From: Nitrospira sp. | Lineage (GTDB): Bacteria > Nitrospirota > Nitrospiria > Nitrospirales > Nitrospiraceae | Direction of reading: 5' to 3' | Assembly (NCBI GenBank): GCA_021323395.1 | Contig: JAJONL010000005.1 | Location: forward strand, 1-62,262 | Length of the DNA: 62,262 bases | In this document: piece after piece, positions 18,333 to 27,543 of the stretch | Layout: the number at the start of each line of letters is the position of its first letter | Numbering within the stretch: the stretch's first letter is position 1 | Position numbers and translations under genes: made by a program | Notes under the pieces: model-generated | Told to the model about the DNA's origin: nothing | The model's database searches: none | What the model saw: only the letters and a program-made list of their open reading frames with translations

Positions 18333-20924
18333 CTAAGACGTTGCGCGAGCCAGCACCTCTCGAATCGCGTCACGATCGCGCTCGCGAAACACCACAGCGA
18401 TGTGCAGTTGCTCCAGGTACTGCTCGAGTGTCTTTCCGCCGAGGTCTATCTTTCGTGATGTGAAGAAGGTTCTCACGTCCCGCTCCAACTCAGGGGTCGA
18501 GAGCCCCACGATGCCACCACACATGCGCCGCAGGCCACTTTTGGGGAACAGCCGGTCCATGCGCGCCCAATTGGTCTTCACAAACTCCCAGGCTTTTTCA
18601 CGGATGTACACATTATGAAGCAGGGCGCTGACAAGAAAGGGGGCGTCTTGAGTGCGAATTTCGTCGGTCAGGGTTTTGGCTAAGGTTTGCTCTAAGAGTT
18701 CCGGCGTTCGAAACGTCGCGAGGGAAAAAAGATAGCGTCGCTCCTCTTGTGGGGTCGAGGCTTTGCGGAAGCGCTCGAGAAATTCGTCATAGCGAGTATG
18801 ATCGCCCGTATATGCGAGGATGGCAACCAGGGCCGGAACCACGTTGGGATCAATATTCCGGGTTTGCTGCCGGAGGGCCGCATAGGCCGCGGCTGCCTGA
18901 GATTGAATCCCCTGGTCGCGGCCCAAGGTGCCCAAGACTCGTATGAGGTCTCCGCGCAATTCTTTCACGAGTTCACGCTCATCGGGGCGCGGGACCCAGC
19001 CAAGTTCCTGAAATGCCGGCGCCACCCGATCTTGTATGAAGGCGGCCAGCAGCGGTCGGTCTTGTTCTGTGAGCAGGTGATTCATCGTGGAAAATGATCC
19101 GAGTATCACCGCCCAAACATGGGGATCTTTTTCGTTACGGAAGTGTTCGGTCAAGGCTACATAGTCTGCGGGCGACACCATGCCGGCAATGGTGGACGCC
19201 CACGTGTCGTTCAGCAGATTGAATCGCTCGACTGGTGCCAGGGCGTGCAGGCCGGTCTGTTGCAGTTTGGCGAGTAAGTCGGTGCTGTACCGAACGCGGT
19301 AAAACCCGTGTCCTTCCTCATTCGCCAGCACAGAGGTCCAATCCTTGGGTAGAGGAATACGGTTCTCTCGGTCGCTCAGCAGCAACCGTCGAGTTTCGGT
19401 GCCTTCTGTTGTGGTGATGCGCAACTGTATCGGAATGTGCCAACACTGCGCGTCTGGCCCGGGCGAGGTCGTCGATGCATCCTTCGCGTATGCGAAGCGA
19501 TGCTGAGTCAGCTTCAACATGGAAGGGGAATCGACCTCCAGCGTTACCAAGGGGTAACCCGGCGAAAAGATCCACTCGTTCATGAGCGCAGGGACATCCT
19601 GTTTTGCTGCGTGACCCAGCGAGACCCACAAGTCGGTCGTTTCCGCGTTTCCATAGGCATGGGTGGTGAGGTAGTGGCGAACGCCGTCTCGAAAGACCGT
19701 CGAGCCGATATGCTGCTCCAGCATGCGCAGGACGGAGGCCCCTTTTTCGTAGGTCAGTACGTCGAACATCGCTTCGGCTTCCTTGGGAGCGCGGACGGGG
19801 AATTCAATCGGCCTGGTGCTGACGAGCCCATCCACCGATAGGGCGGCGGCGCGAGACATTCCAAAGGCGGTCCAGCGTTCCCACTCCGGCTTCCATGCGT
19901 CGACGACCAGCATTTCCATAAAGGTCGCGAAGGCCTCATTCAGCCAGAGCCCATTCCACCAAGCCATCGTGACTAGATCGCCGAACCACATATGGGCATT
20001 CTCATGGGCCACCACGTCGGCGATACGTCCCTGTTCCGCATGGGTCGCGGTTCGCTGATCGAGCAGCAGGGCGGTTTCACGAAACGTAATCGCGCCGAGG
20101 TTTTCCATCGCTCCCGAGGCGAAATCGGGAATGGCGATCAGATCCAGTTTATCGCCAGGATAGGGGATGCCGTAATAGTCGGCCAGGAAGTTGAGAGAGT
20201 ACACGGCAATCTCGTGACCGAACGGCGTGAGATGTTGCTTGCCCGGAACCGACCAGAGACGCACCGGTGTGCCTTGCGCCATGATCGGCGCGGTCGATTC
20301 CAGTCGTCCCACGATGAAGGCCACCAGATAGGTGGACATCTTCATGGATTCCGCAAATCGAAGGACGCGTTTACCGCCTTCTTGTCGATCATCGACGATG
20401 CGGGTATTTGAGATGGCCGTCATGGTTGGGTCGATCGCGAGGGTAACGGCAAAGACCGCTTTGAACTGGGGCTCGTCCCAGCAAGGAAAAGCACGCCTGG
20501 CATCCGTGGCTTCAAATTGTGTCGCCGCCAAGTGGTGCGCGACGCCCTGCTCATCTTTGTAGCTGCTGCGATAGAAGCCGCGCAATTTGTCATTCAACGT
20601 TCCGCGAAACGCCATGGTCAGCTTCCATTTACCCGATGGGATACTCGAGGAAAAGCTGATACGGCATCGCTGGAGTTCTTCGTCCATGAGCACGGTTCCC
20701 GTGCGTGGCGACTCCGCTTCTCCGGATAATATGGCGGACGAGATGTCCAACTCCGTGGCATTGAGCAAGATCTCAGCCGTGGGTTCGACCACCGTCAGCG
20801 TCACGACCTCATGTCCTGTGAACGAATGGGCAGAGAGATCCGGCTCAATCCGCAGGTCGTAGTGAGTGGGAATGACATGGCGTGGGAGTCGATAGGGATC
20901 TTGAGGTGTCGTTGTTGATGGCAT
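18333..20924 (-). CDS. pepN: M1-family aminopeptidase
   Basis: Zinc aminopeptidase of about 863 residues. It has an N-terminal beta-saddle domain, the exopeptidase motif GAMENLGAITF, and HENAH (His307, Glu308, His311) with the third ligand Glu330 in LNEAFATFME. An ERAP1-like helical C-terminal domain ends it, so it resembles the ERAP/puromycin-sensitive type more than E. coli PepN. The start used (MPSTTTPQDPYRLPRH) fits the family; AAAAAGAG lies just before it. The frame stays open to 21110, whose ATG overlaps the rpiA stop (ATGA) and would add 62 residues with a hydrophobic helix, possibly a membrane anchor. Last gene of the sugar-phosphate operon. Confidence 0.92.
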   Translation of the reverse strand: MPSTTTPQDPYRLPRHVIPTHYDLRIEPDLSAHSFTGHEVVTLTVVEPTAEILLNATELDISSAILSGEAESPRTGTVLMDEELQRCRISFSSSIPSGKWKLTMAFRGTLNDKLRGFYRSSYKDEQGVAHHLAATQFEATDARRAFPCWDEPQFKAVFAVTLAIDPTMTAISNTRIVDDRQEGGKRVLRFAESMKMSTYLVAFIVGRLESTAPIMAQGTPVRLWSVPGKQHLTPFGHEIAVYSLNFLADYYGIPYPGDKLDLIAIPDFASGAMENLGAITFRETALLLDQRTATHAEQGRIADVVAHENAHMWFGDLVTMAWWNGLWLNEAFATFMEMLVVDAWKPEWERWTAFGMSRAAALSVDGLVSTRPIEFPVRAPKEAEAMFDVLTYEKGASVLRMLEQHIGSTVFRDGVRHYLTTHAYGNAETTDLWVSLGHAAKQDVPALMNEWIFSPGYPLVTLEVDSPSMLKLTQHRFAYAKDASTTSPGPDAQCWHIPIQLRITTTEGTETRRLLLSDRENRIPLPKDWTSVLANEEGHGFYRVRYSTDLLAKLQQTGLHALAPVERFNLLNDTWASTIAGMVSPADYVALTEHFRNEKDPHVWAVILGSFSTMNHLLTEQDRPLLAAFIQDRVAPAFQELGWVPRPDERELVKELRGDLIRVLGTLGRDQGIQSQAAAAYAALRQQTRNIDPNVVPALVAILAYTGDHTRYDEFLERFRKASTPQEERRYLFSLATFRTPELLEQTLAKTLTDEIRTQDAPFLVSALLHNVYIREKAWEFVKTNWARMDRLFPKSGLRRMCGGIVGLSTPELERDVRTFFTSRKIDLGGKTLEQYLEQLHIAVVFRERDRDAIREVLARATS

Positions 20925-21106
20925 GATGCTCTTTTTGGGTCGTCCAGGGTTGGTGATCAGTGTTGCGCGGCTCCAGGCTGCAGGTGTGATGAAGGCCGAT
21001 TCCGTAATGGCCCACAGACCGAGCCACAGAGCAGCCTTGGTGATGAAGGCGGTGGCAAGAAGCGTAATCTGCCGGCGCGACAACGGAGGGCCGGGGCGCT
21101 CGCCAC

Positions 21107-21808
21107 TCATGACTCCGGGGCAGCGGTGACGTCGACGCCTTGTGCATGGCCGACGATCAAGATGCTGGTTCGTCCGATAAACAAACCGGTTTCCACGATG
21201 CCGGGAATTTGATTGAGTTCTATCTCAAGCCTGGCCGGGTCGTCAATCTTCGACATGTGCAGGTCAAGGATTACATGGCCGGCCTCGGTCTGAAAGACGG
21301 CGCCGGATCGCTCGCGCAGGACAGCGGCTCCTCCGGACACGCGCTCGATGTGGCGCGCGGTGCTGCCCCATCCGAAGGAAACGACTTCGATCGGCAGGGG
21401 AAAGCTGCCGCCCAGCGCCGGGACCAGTTTCGTATGGTCCACCATGACGACAAACCGTTTCGCGGCAGCCGCCACGATTTTTTCTTTGAGCAGGGCGCCT
21501 CCGCCCCCCTTTACCAGATTGAAGTGCGGATCGACTTGATCAGCTCCATCGATGGCGACATCGATCGTCCAGGCACTGTGGGATTCGATGAGGGGAATGC
21601 CGGATTGCCTCGCAAGGGCGGCGGTATCGTGGGAGGTCGGTACGGCTTGGATTTTCAGTCCCGCTTGCACGCGTTCACCAAGCGCCACAATCAAGTGTTT
21701 CGCGGTCGTACCGGTACCGAGCCCGACGACCATGCCGGCGGTGACGTAGTCGGTGGCTCGCAGCGCCGCCTGCCGCTTCTGAGAGTCGAGATCGGATACT
21801 GGTGTCAT
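21107..21808 (-). CDS. rpiA: Ribose-5-phosphate isomerase A
   Basis: Interconverts ribose-5-phosphate and ribulose-5-phosphate in the non-oxidative pentose phosphate pathway. The 233-residue protein shows the phosphate loop GLGTGTTAKH, the catalytic region DGADQVDPHFNLVKGGGGALL, KRFVVMVDHTKLV with the conserved Lys, and a C-terminal GIVETGLFIGRT. The start overlaps the glucokinase stop by four bases (ATGA), and the stop overlaps a possible upstream start of the aminopeptidase. Confidence 0.96.
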   Translation of the reverse strand: MTPVSDLDSQKRQAALRATDYVTAGMVVGLGTGTTAKHLIVALGERVQAGLKIQAVPTSHDTAALARQSGIPLIESHSAWTIDVAIDGADQVDPHFNLVKGGGGALLKEKIVAAAAKRFVVMVDHTKLVPALGGSFPLPIEVVSFGWGSTARHIERVSGGAAVLRERSGAVFQTEAGHVILDLHMSKIDDPARLEIELNQIPGIVETGLFIGRTSILIVGHAQGVDVTAAPES

Positions 21809-22884
21809 GATGGAACAGGTAGTGCCAGCCGCGCTGCCACCGATGCCGCGCCGAGAAGAGCGGTTTTGTCGTTGGTTACGACCTTCACGGGAATCTGATT
21901 CATCAGGCGTTTGTAGCGGCCCTTGTTCGTGAAACCGCGCATGAACGAGCCGTCTTGCAGCTTCTTAAGTAATTTGGGCGCTATACCCCCGGCCACATAC
22001 ACCCCGTCCAACGTCAGACCCTTGAGTGCCAAATTGCCGGCCTCGGCGCCATAGATCGATGCGAACATATCCAGAGCCTGACTGGCGATTTCAGCTTGAC
22101 CATTGAGTCCAGCCTGAGCGATCTCGGCGGCCGGATCGCCCACCTTGATTTTTTCGGCGAGCCAGGTCGGCTCATTTTTCTTGGTGTCACGCAGATATTC
22201 ATAGACGGCATGCAGGCCCGGGCCGGAGACAATGCGCTCATAGCTGACGTGGAGATAGCTCCCGCGCAAATGGCGAAGCAGTTCGATTTCGCTGTCACTG
22301 TTCGGCGCAAAGTCCGTATGTCCGCCTTCCGAAGGCATGGGGCGATAGCGGGTTCCATCCCAATAGAGAATGCATTCGCCGAGTCCGGTCCCGGCGGCGA
22401 TGAGGGCCAACGCCTGTTTTTTCTTGGGTGGCGTGCCGGCATTGAGGATGACCACTTCCTCAGGACCCAAAAGAAGAAGACCGTGAGCAGTCGCTTCGAG
22501 ATCGTTGAGCAACTGCACGTGGGCAATGTCGAATCGCTGTGCAAGCTCACTTCCATCGATGACCCAGGGAAGATTAGTCGTGCGGCACCGGTTATCGATG
22601 ACTGGGCCGGCCACCCCGAAACAGGCCGCGGTGAGTGTAATGGGAGCAGGAGGCAGCTCCGGTTGCGGCGAAGTCTCGGCATCACCGTCGTCGACTTCAT
22701 CGGGCAGTTTGTCCTGAGAAGTTTTGGGTGGCAACGTGCCGAGGAACTCTTCGACAATTTCATCCAAGGCCTGATAGTCAGCGCTGTGAAAACTGTCGGT
22801 ATGCACCGGTTCGATACGATCGGTGGTCCATTCGTACAGCGCCAGATTGGTCTTCGTTCCACCGATATCGCCTGCCAAAATCAT
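21805..22884 (-). CDS. glk: Glucokinase
   Basis: ATP-dependent glucose phosphorylation. The product (359 residues) opens with the phosphate-binding ILAGDIGGTKTNLALYEW, has the LLNDLEATAHGL and AAGTGLGECIL blocks of bacterial Glk (COG0837 type), and VYVAGGIAPKLL with the C-terminal GRYKRLM. An insertion of about 25 acidic residues (PDEVDDGDAETSPQPE) near 70-90 is unusual. The start at 22884 has GAGGATTGC just upstream; the longer start at 22908 would overlap pgl. Confidence 0.94.
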   Translation of the reverse strand: MILAGDIGGTKTNLALYEWTTDRIEPVHTDSFHSADYQALDEIVEEFLGTLPPKTSQDKLPDEVDDGDAETSPQPELPPAPITLTAACFGVAGPVIDNRCRTTNLPWVIDGSELAQRFDIAHVQLLNDLEATAHGLLLLGPEEVVILNAGTPPKKKQALALIAAGTGLGECILYWDGTRYRPMPSEGGHTDFAPNSDSEIELLRHLRGSYLHVSYERIVSGPGLHAVYEYLRDTKKNEPTWLAEKIKVGDPAAEIAQAGLNGQAEIASQALDMFASIYGAEAGNLALKGLTLDGVYVAGGIAPKLLKKLQDGSFMRGFTNKGRYKRLMNQIPVKVVTNDKTALLGAASVAARLALPVPS

Positions 22885-22891
22885 GCAATCC

Positions 22892-23665
22892 TCATCGCGA
22901 TGGCTCATCTTTCGCGGATACAGATAACTCGGATGCGGCGGTTCGATCCAAATACCATAACAATCGTCCGCGTTCCGGCCGAATTAATTCTGCGGGATAA
23001 CGGACTGGGTCCGTTGGTTGCCGTTCAAGTACCTGTTGTACGATGTGCGATTTGTTGAGACCGGTGACGAGGAACAGTATCACAGTTGCATGATTGATCA
23101 CACCTAGGGTCAGGGTCAGACGTGACCGGGTGCCCTGGGGGGCGAGGCTGGGGACCACCCACCGTATCTGTTCATGCAGGGAAGCCGTTCCGGGAAACAG
23201 TGATGCAGTGTGGCCGTCGCTCCCCATTCCGAGGAGGACGAGATCCAGCACCGGCCATTGTCCTGGTGCGGTGGCGGTCAGACGACGAAGAGTGTCTTCA
23301 TATTGTGCCGCCGCGGTTTCGGGCTGGTCTTCTCCTCGCATACGATGGATCTGCGTGGGTGAGATGTTTAACGGAGTGAACAGCGCCTCGTTGGCCATGG
23401 CGAAGTTGCTGTCAGGGTGTGATGGCGGAACGCAGCGCTCATCACCGAACAGGAACTGTACCTTGCTCCAATCCAACCGTCCCGCATAGCTCGGGCTCGT
23501 CAGAATTGAGTAAAGCGTTTTCGGGGTGGCGCCTCCCGACAGCACCGCCAGAAAACGATTGGATGTCGCAATCGCCTGTTCAGCGGAGCTCAGGAACAAG
23601 TCCGCGGCTTTCGAAGCGAGGTCCTGCGGATCTGAAAAAATGTGGATTTCCGGAACGGGCGACAT
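22892..23665 (-). CDS. pgl: 6-phosphogluconolactonase
   Basis: Hydrolyses 6-phosphogluconolactone in the oxidative pentose phosphate pathway. The 257-residue protein has the DevB/SOL family marks: FLAVLSGGATPKTLYSIL, FLFGDERCVPPSHPDSNF, LVLLGMGSDGHTASLFPG and a C-terminal SRLTLTLGVINHA. It starts one base after the pgi stop and ends seven bases before glk. No zwf or gnd gene is in the window, so the oxidative branch must be completed elsewhere. Confidence 0.96.
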   Translation of the reverse strand: MSPVPEIHIFSDPQDLASKAADLFLSSAEQAIATSNRFLAVLSGGATPKTLYSILTSPSYAGRLDWSKVQFLFGDERCVPPSHPDSNFAMANEALFTPLNISPTQIHRMRGEDQPETAAAQYEDTLRRLTATAPGQWPVLDLVLLGMGSDGHTASLFPGTASLHEQIRWVVPSLAPQGTRSRLTLTLGVINHATVILFLVTGLNKSHIVQQVLERQPTDPVRYPAELIRPERGRLLWYLDRTAASELSVSAKDEPSR

Positions 23666-23666
23666 G

Positions 23667-25370
23667 TCAACGGTGGGCGCGATGTTTGAGGGTGGGCCGC
23701 TTCTTCGCGACGGGCTTACGGCTGCCGGCTTTGGTCGGAGTGAGCAGGGCGACGAGGCTACGAACCGTACTCACGGGATCTCGGCCCAGCGTGATGTGGG
23801 AAGCCGGACGGTGGTGACTTTGGAGAGATTGCAGATCGCCGATGGCTTGGGCCTGTGCCAGCGTGCCGAAGGTATAGAATTTCCCGGGAACCGGCAGATC
23901 GGGTTTCATCGTATCAATCAATTCGAGAAAGAGGCCGCTGTTTGGGCCCCCCTTGTGTAACTGCCCCGTCGAATGCAGGTAACGGGGACCATACCCTGCC
24001 GTCGTGGCAAGGTGATGTCGCACCATGATGGCCTTTCGCAGGGCTCGCAGGGCGGCCTCCATTTGGGGAGAGGGTGTGGTATAGGCCAGGATAGATAAAT
24101 AGCGATTCGGCGCGGCCTGTTCGAGCAATTGAGTCAAGGCCTGCTTCGGAGTGGACGCCGGCAGCGGAGGCAAGTTGCCCTTGATTTCCACTTCTTTCAG
24201 GACGCGTCCGGTATTATCTTTGCTCTCCTGTACATTCGGTTGATCGAAGGGATGGATGCCGAGTATGTGTCCTGCAATGGCCGTGGCGAATTCCCAACGG
24301 AAAAACTCGCCGCCGAGATCGTAACGATCTGCCAGGTCCAGGCGAAGGACGGGATGGCCGGCGCGTTGTAGGGCCGTGACGGATCGATCCAGCGATGTGT
24401 TGCGATCGCCTTTCAGCCGAAGATGCACGAACACTCGATCCGTTCCGTAAAATTTGGGGGCCGCGAGGGGCTCGCCTGCAATCGGGACGAGGCCTGTCCC
24501 TTCCTTGCCGGTACTTTCCGCAAGTAGTTGTTCCACCCACAGTCCGAACGAACTCATGGACGGCGATGTGATAAGGGTCAGCTTATCCCGTCCCGCTTGA
24601 ACCATGGTTCCCATCATGGCGCCGAGTGCTGCCCCCGGATTGTCTTTCACCGGTGATGTCTTTCGGCAGGCTTCTCGCATCGCCAGGGCTCTCGTGAGGA
24701 GTTTGTCGATGTCCAGTCCAAGCAGGGCGGCGGGAATTAAACCAAAATACGATAGGACGGAATATCGTCCGCCGATGTCTGGAGGATTGATGAAGGTGCG
24801 CCAGAAGCCGCGCTCACGCGCGAGTTGCTCAAGTCCGGTCCCAGGATCGGTGATTGCCACAAACTGGGCCCCACCTCGATTCCCTTTCGTCTGCCGTACG
24901 ATTTCCCAAAAGTGGGCGAAGAGGGACATGACCTCGATGGTGCCGCCGGATTTGCTCGCGACTAGGAATAGAGTTCTTGCGGGATGAATGGTCGTAGTGA
25001 CATGGCGCACCCACCCGGGCACGGTCGAATCCAGCACCCACAGCCGAGGAAAGCCTTTTGAAGAACCAAACGTACAGCGAAGGACTTCGGGCCCTAAGCT
25101 GCTCCCTCCCATTCCCAGAAGCACCACGTCGGTCGTGGAGGCTTCGCGGGCGGCTTGGGTAAACGAGCGGAGGTCGGCCAGCCCATCGTGCATGTGGTCG
25201 AGAACGGTCAGCCAGCCAAGCCGGTTTTCAATCTCCGTGGGATCAGATTTCCAAAGTGTGTGGTCTCTTGTCCATAGTCGTTCGATCGCATGGCTGTTTG
25301 CCAGGTCGTCGAGCGTCTGGCTGATATTGTCGTTGTCCAATAACTGCGGTTTCCTGGGGCCTGTTCGCAT
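23667..25370 (-). CDS. pgi: Glucose-6-phosphate isomerase
   Basis: Interconverts glucose-6-phosphate and fructose-6-phosphate. The protein of 567 residues contains DVVLLGMGGSSLGPEVLR, LFLVASKSGGTIE and GGRYSVLSYFGLIPAAL, the SIS-fold substrate loops. It is closest in look to the isomerase half of the fused transaldolase/glucose-6-phosphate isomerase proteins; no transaldolase part is attached here. The C-terminus is a basic tail (SRKPVAKKRPTLKHRAHR). First gene of the pgi-pgl-glk-rpiA-pepN operon, with a 183-base gap behind it. Confidence 0.94.
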   Translation of the reverse strand: MRTGPRKPQLLDNDNISQTLDDLANSHAIERLWTRDHTLWKSDPTEIENRLGWLTVLDHMHDGLADLRSFTQAAREASTTDVVLLGMGGSSLGPEVLRCTFGSSKGFPRLWVLDSTVPGWVRHVTTTIHPARTLFLVASKSGGTIEVMSLFAHFWEIVRQTKGNRGGAQFVAITDPGTGLEQLARERGFWRTFINPPDIGGRYSVLSYFGLIPAALLGLDIDKLLTRALAMREACRKTSPVKDNPGAALGAMMGTMVQAGRDKLTLITSPSMSSFGLWVEQLLAESTGKEGTGLVPIAGEPLAAPKFYGTDRVFVHLRLKGDRNTSLDRSVTALQRAGHPVLRLDLADRYDLGGEFFRWEFATAIAGHILGIHPFDQPNVQESKDNTGRVLKEVEIKGNLPPLPASTPKQALTQLLEQAAPNRYLSILAYTTPSPQMEAALRALRKAIMVRHHLATTAGYGPRYLHSTGQLHKGGPNSGLFLELIDTMKPDLPVPGKFYTFGTLAQAQAIGDLQSLQSHHRPASHITLGRDPVSTVRSLVALLTPTKAGSRKPVAKKRPTLKHRAHR

Positions 25371-25553
25371 AGCACGCTCTCTTCCATAGGTGGAGGAACG
25401 AATCGATGCAAGATGTCCGGTTTGTATCTTAGGTTCGCGTATTCAAAAACGCAAACGGGGAGATCGCCGTGCGCGCGCTCGGTCATGGATGAGGAGATGA
25501 AGAAATGGTTGGAGCAGACAACTGCGTCGGAAGATGGCAGAGCGCGGGAGTTG

Positions 25554-26705
25554 CTAGGTTTCTTCCTCCTGATCGTCTAGATCGGCCAATACCAGAGAAA
25601 CGGAATTGTGTGATTCCAAAGCGCCGACGATCGTGACCGGCGTCCCTACGGACACCTGATCAAAGAGCCTGGCAATCTGTGGATTATCCAGGAGGATGCT
25701 CCCAAACGGTTGATCCGTGATGCCCTGGGCTATGCCATGCAGCTGGATCAGGCCTGGCATGGGTTGGCTCCGTGGAATCAACCCCGCCTTTTGCGCTGCT
25801 TCGAAGCGTCGGCGGTCGTCAGCATTGGGATAATCGAGAATAAGTGCGCGGAAGTAAGGCGTTTGTCCAGACCCGCGCTTGCGATGAATGCGATATTCAC
25901 CTTCAGGAGTGGCACCGTCTCCATAATGCTGCTTGGCCCGAATTCCTCTCGAGCCCAATCGGATTGGATAGGTCAACACCTTTCGACCGTTCTTATAGAG
26001 CGAGAGAACTCGGTCGGCCTTACTGATCACAATCGATTGCGCCCGGTGAGTTCGGGACCATTCGATGGTGCGTTGGGCAGATTCTCTCCAGGCTGCAATG
26101 AGATCGTCATCCGCGTAGCGGCCCAATTCATTGGTGAGCAATGCGGTTTGCGTGAGAAGGATTTTGCCGGCTCGGTCTGATGTTTGGACTGCCTGCTCAA
26201 ACTGCCCCTGTTCCAGGAACAGGCGGGCTTGTTTCACGAGCAGTTCCGTTTCTACGGGATGTTCGCCGAGGACCACACGACTTCCAATATCACCCACGCG
26301 GGTGTTCAGTAGTCGCAGCCGTTGCTCGACCTTCGCCAGCTTTGCCTCGACGGAAGTCCGCTGTGCCTGAAGGCGTGTGTTGACGTCTGCAACGAGCCGG
26401 GTCCCTAAGGTCTGAAGTGATTCCAACTCGTTCTCCAGCTCATTGTCTTCCCAGGGCCATCGAACGATATTTTCTTCAGATTGCACACGAGCCCGCAGCG
26501 CCATCCATTGACGGTTGAATTTCGAGTATCCTTCGGGACTGATGTCTGAGGCTCGTAACGTCACCAGGTCCCGGTCAAGGCTTTCAATGGCCTCAACCAG
26601 CTCGTCCGGGACGGTTTCGACGCACCCACCTAGGCCCATCGACAGCAGTCCGACAAGCACTAGACTCGGGAGGGTGCGATGGATGTGGTTTAAGGGCCGG
26701 CTCAT
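25554..26705 (-). CDS. YkuD (L,D-transpeptidase) domain lipoprotein lacking the catalytic Cys
   Basis: Predicted lipoprotein (lipobox GLGGC, Cys28). A helical, partly coiled-coil region (about 30-215) is followed by a YkuD domain (about 220-365) that begins SIVISKADRVLSLYKNG. The family motif HGx14-17SxGC should give a Cys. Here the His is present (LIQLHGIAQG), but the motif reads QPFGSILLDNPQIARL with Ser in the Cys position. The codon is AGC on the coding strand. L,D-transpeptidases form an acyl-enzyme on that Cys, so this protein is probably inactive or uses other chemistry. It may be a cell-wall binding or scaffold relative. Confidence 0.88.
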   Translation of the reverse strand: MSRPLNHIHRTLPSLVLVGLLSMGLGGCVETVPDELVEAIESLDRDLVTLRASDISPEGYSKFNRQWMALRARVQSEENIVRWPWEDNELENELESLQTLGTRLVADVNTRLQAQRTSVEAKLAKVEQRLRLLNTRVGDIGSRVVLGEHPVETELLVKQARLFLEQGQFEQAVQTSDRAGKILLTQTALLTNELGRYADDDLIAAWRESAQRTIEWSRTHRAQSIVISKADRVLSLYKNGRKVLTYPIRLGSRGIRAKQHYGDGATPEGEYRIHRKRGSGQTPYFRALILDYPNADDRRRFEAAQKAGLIPRSQPMPGLIQLHGIAQGITDQPFGSILLDNPQIARLFDQVSVGTPVTIVGALESHNSVSLVLADLDDQEEET

Positions 26706-26986
26706 AAATCTTATTGTATCTTCCAGCCTTGCATTTCCGCGAGTTCTTCCCGACTTTTGCTCACCTCAGCAGCAGCCTGACGACTGCTTTTTCCAGGAGT
26801 GGCGATTGCCAGCTCATCTCTTGGTTTGTTCATAGCGGCTATGGCGGCAAACTACCGCTAAGAATCCATATACTGCCAAAGCAATGTAAGTGCCAGTCAT
26901 GCGTTTTGTAAGACCTGCTGAATTTCCTTTCGGGAATCGTTGCTTATGTAATAAAGATGCATGCATGGAGGAATCTTCCTTCTGTG

Positions 26987-27007
26987 GCGTGTTTGTTACA
27001 AACACGC
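26987..27007. repeat. Perfect 21-base palindrome
   Basis: GCGTGTTTGT and ACAAACACGC are exact reverse complements around a single T. It lies about 130 bases before the -35 element of rpmH. It could be an operator or a binding site for a replication or segregation protein. It is not a terminator, since no T tract follows. Role unknown. Confidence 0.6.
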
Positions 27008-27133
27008 AAGAGTGCCTCAAGAAATTTATCGGTAGCCTGGGGTCCCCTCGCGCCAAGGGCCCCATACGACATCTGTGCGGCCGACGGAGTGGTCATCGGC
27101 TATTTGTTCGGCGAAGTCGAGGCCCTGGATTGA

Positions 27134-27162
27134 TTGACACCTTTCTTTCCCGCCCCTATAAT
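27134..27162 (+). promoter_or_regulatory. Consensus sigma-70 promoter for rpmH
   Basis: TTGACA at 27134-27139 and TATAAT at 27157-27162 match the sigma-70 consensus in every position and are 17 bases apart, the optimal spacing. The rpmH start codon lies 44 bases beyond the -10 element. Confidence 0.88.
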
Positions 27163-27205
27163 GCGACCTCTTCATTGAAATTGATCTCTCGAGAAGGAGT
27201 GCGCA

Positions 27206-27343
27206 ATGTCGTTCACTTTTAAGCAGCCCTCGAATCTCAAGCGCAAGCGAGAACATGGATTTCGGAAGCGCATGAGCACAAAGAACGGCCGAAAAGTCAT
27301 CGCCCGTCGTAGGGCCAAGGGTCGCGCCCGTCTCACCGTTTGA
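27206..27343 (+). CDS. rpmH: 50S ribosomal protein L34
   Basis: A basic 45-residue protein with the standard L34 sequence pattern ([19 protein letters not shown] and [12 protein letters not shown]). It has a good ribosome-binding site (GAGAAGGAGTGCGCA). It leads the rpmH-rnpA-yidD-yidC-mnmE cluster. About 200 non-coding bases separate it from rnpA. Confidence 0.97.
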   Translation: MSFTFKQPSNLKRKREHGFRKRMSTKNGRKVIARRRAKGRARLTV

Positions 27344-27543
27344 TTCTTCCCTGCCGCTACGCCATCTGCATGTAGCCAAGCATCCAGGTCGTGGATGGTG
27401 GCCTGAGGCTCGACCATCCTATTGCCCTGAGAGTAAGGGGCGATATGACACGACAGGGCACGGATTGAACTTAATCACGCGTCATCCAGCAGTCTCTATG
27501 CTGTTGGGATAGGCGGGCTCTACGACAGACAGGCGAGTTGTTC

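Larger units (their letters stand above)
26706..27205. other. Gene-free strand-switch region upstream of rpmH
   Basis: Five hundred bases without a gene. All genes for 8 kb to the left run leftward and all for 16 kb to the right run rightward. It contains a perfect 21-base palindrome (26987-27007) and a consensus promoter for rpmH, listed separately. No TTATNCACA DnaA box was found on either strand by eye. Confidence 0.6.

Noticed and set aside
20925-21106. Separate gene between rpiA and the aminopeptidase
   Set aside because: The only candidate is an in-frame N-terminal extension of the aminopeptidase; it has no stop of its own.
26706-27205. Proven oriC
   Set aside because: No DnaA boxes, no AT-rich unwinding repeat array and no dnaA gene seen; reported only as a candidate.
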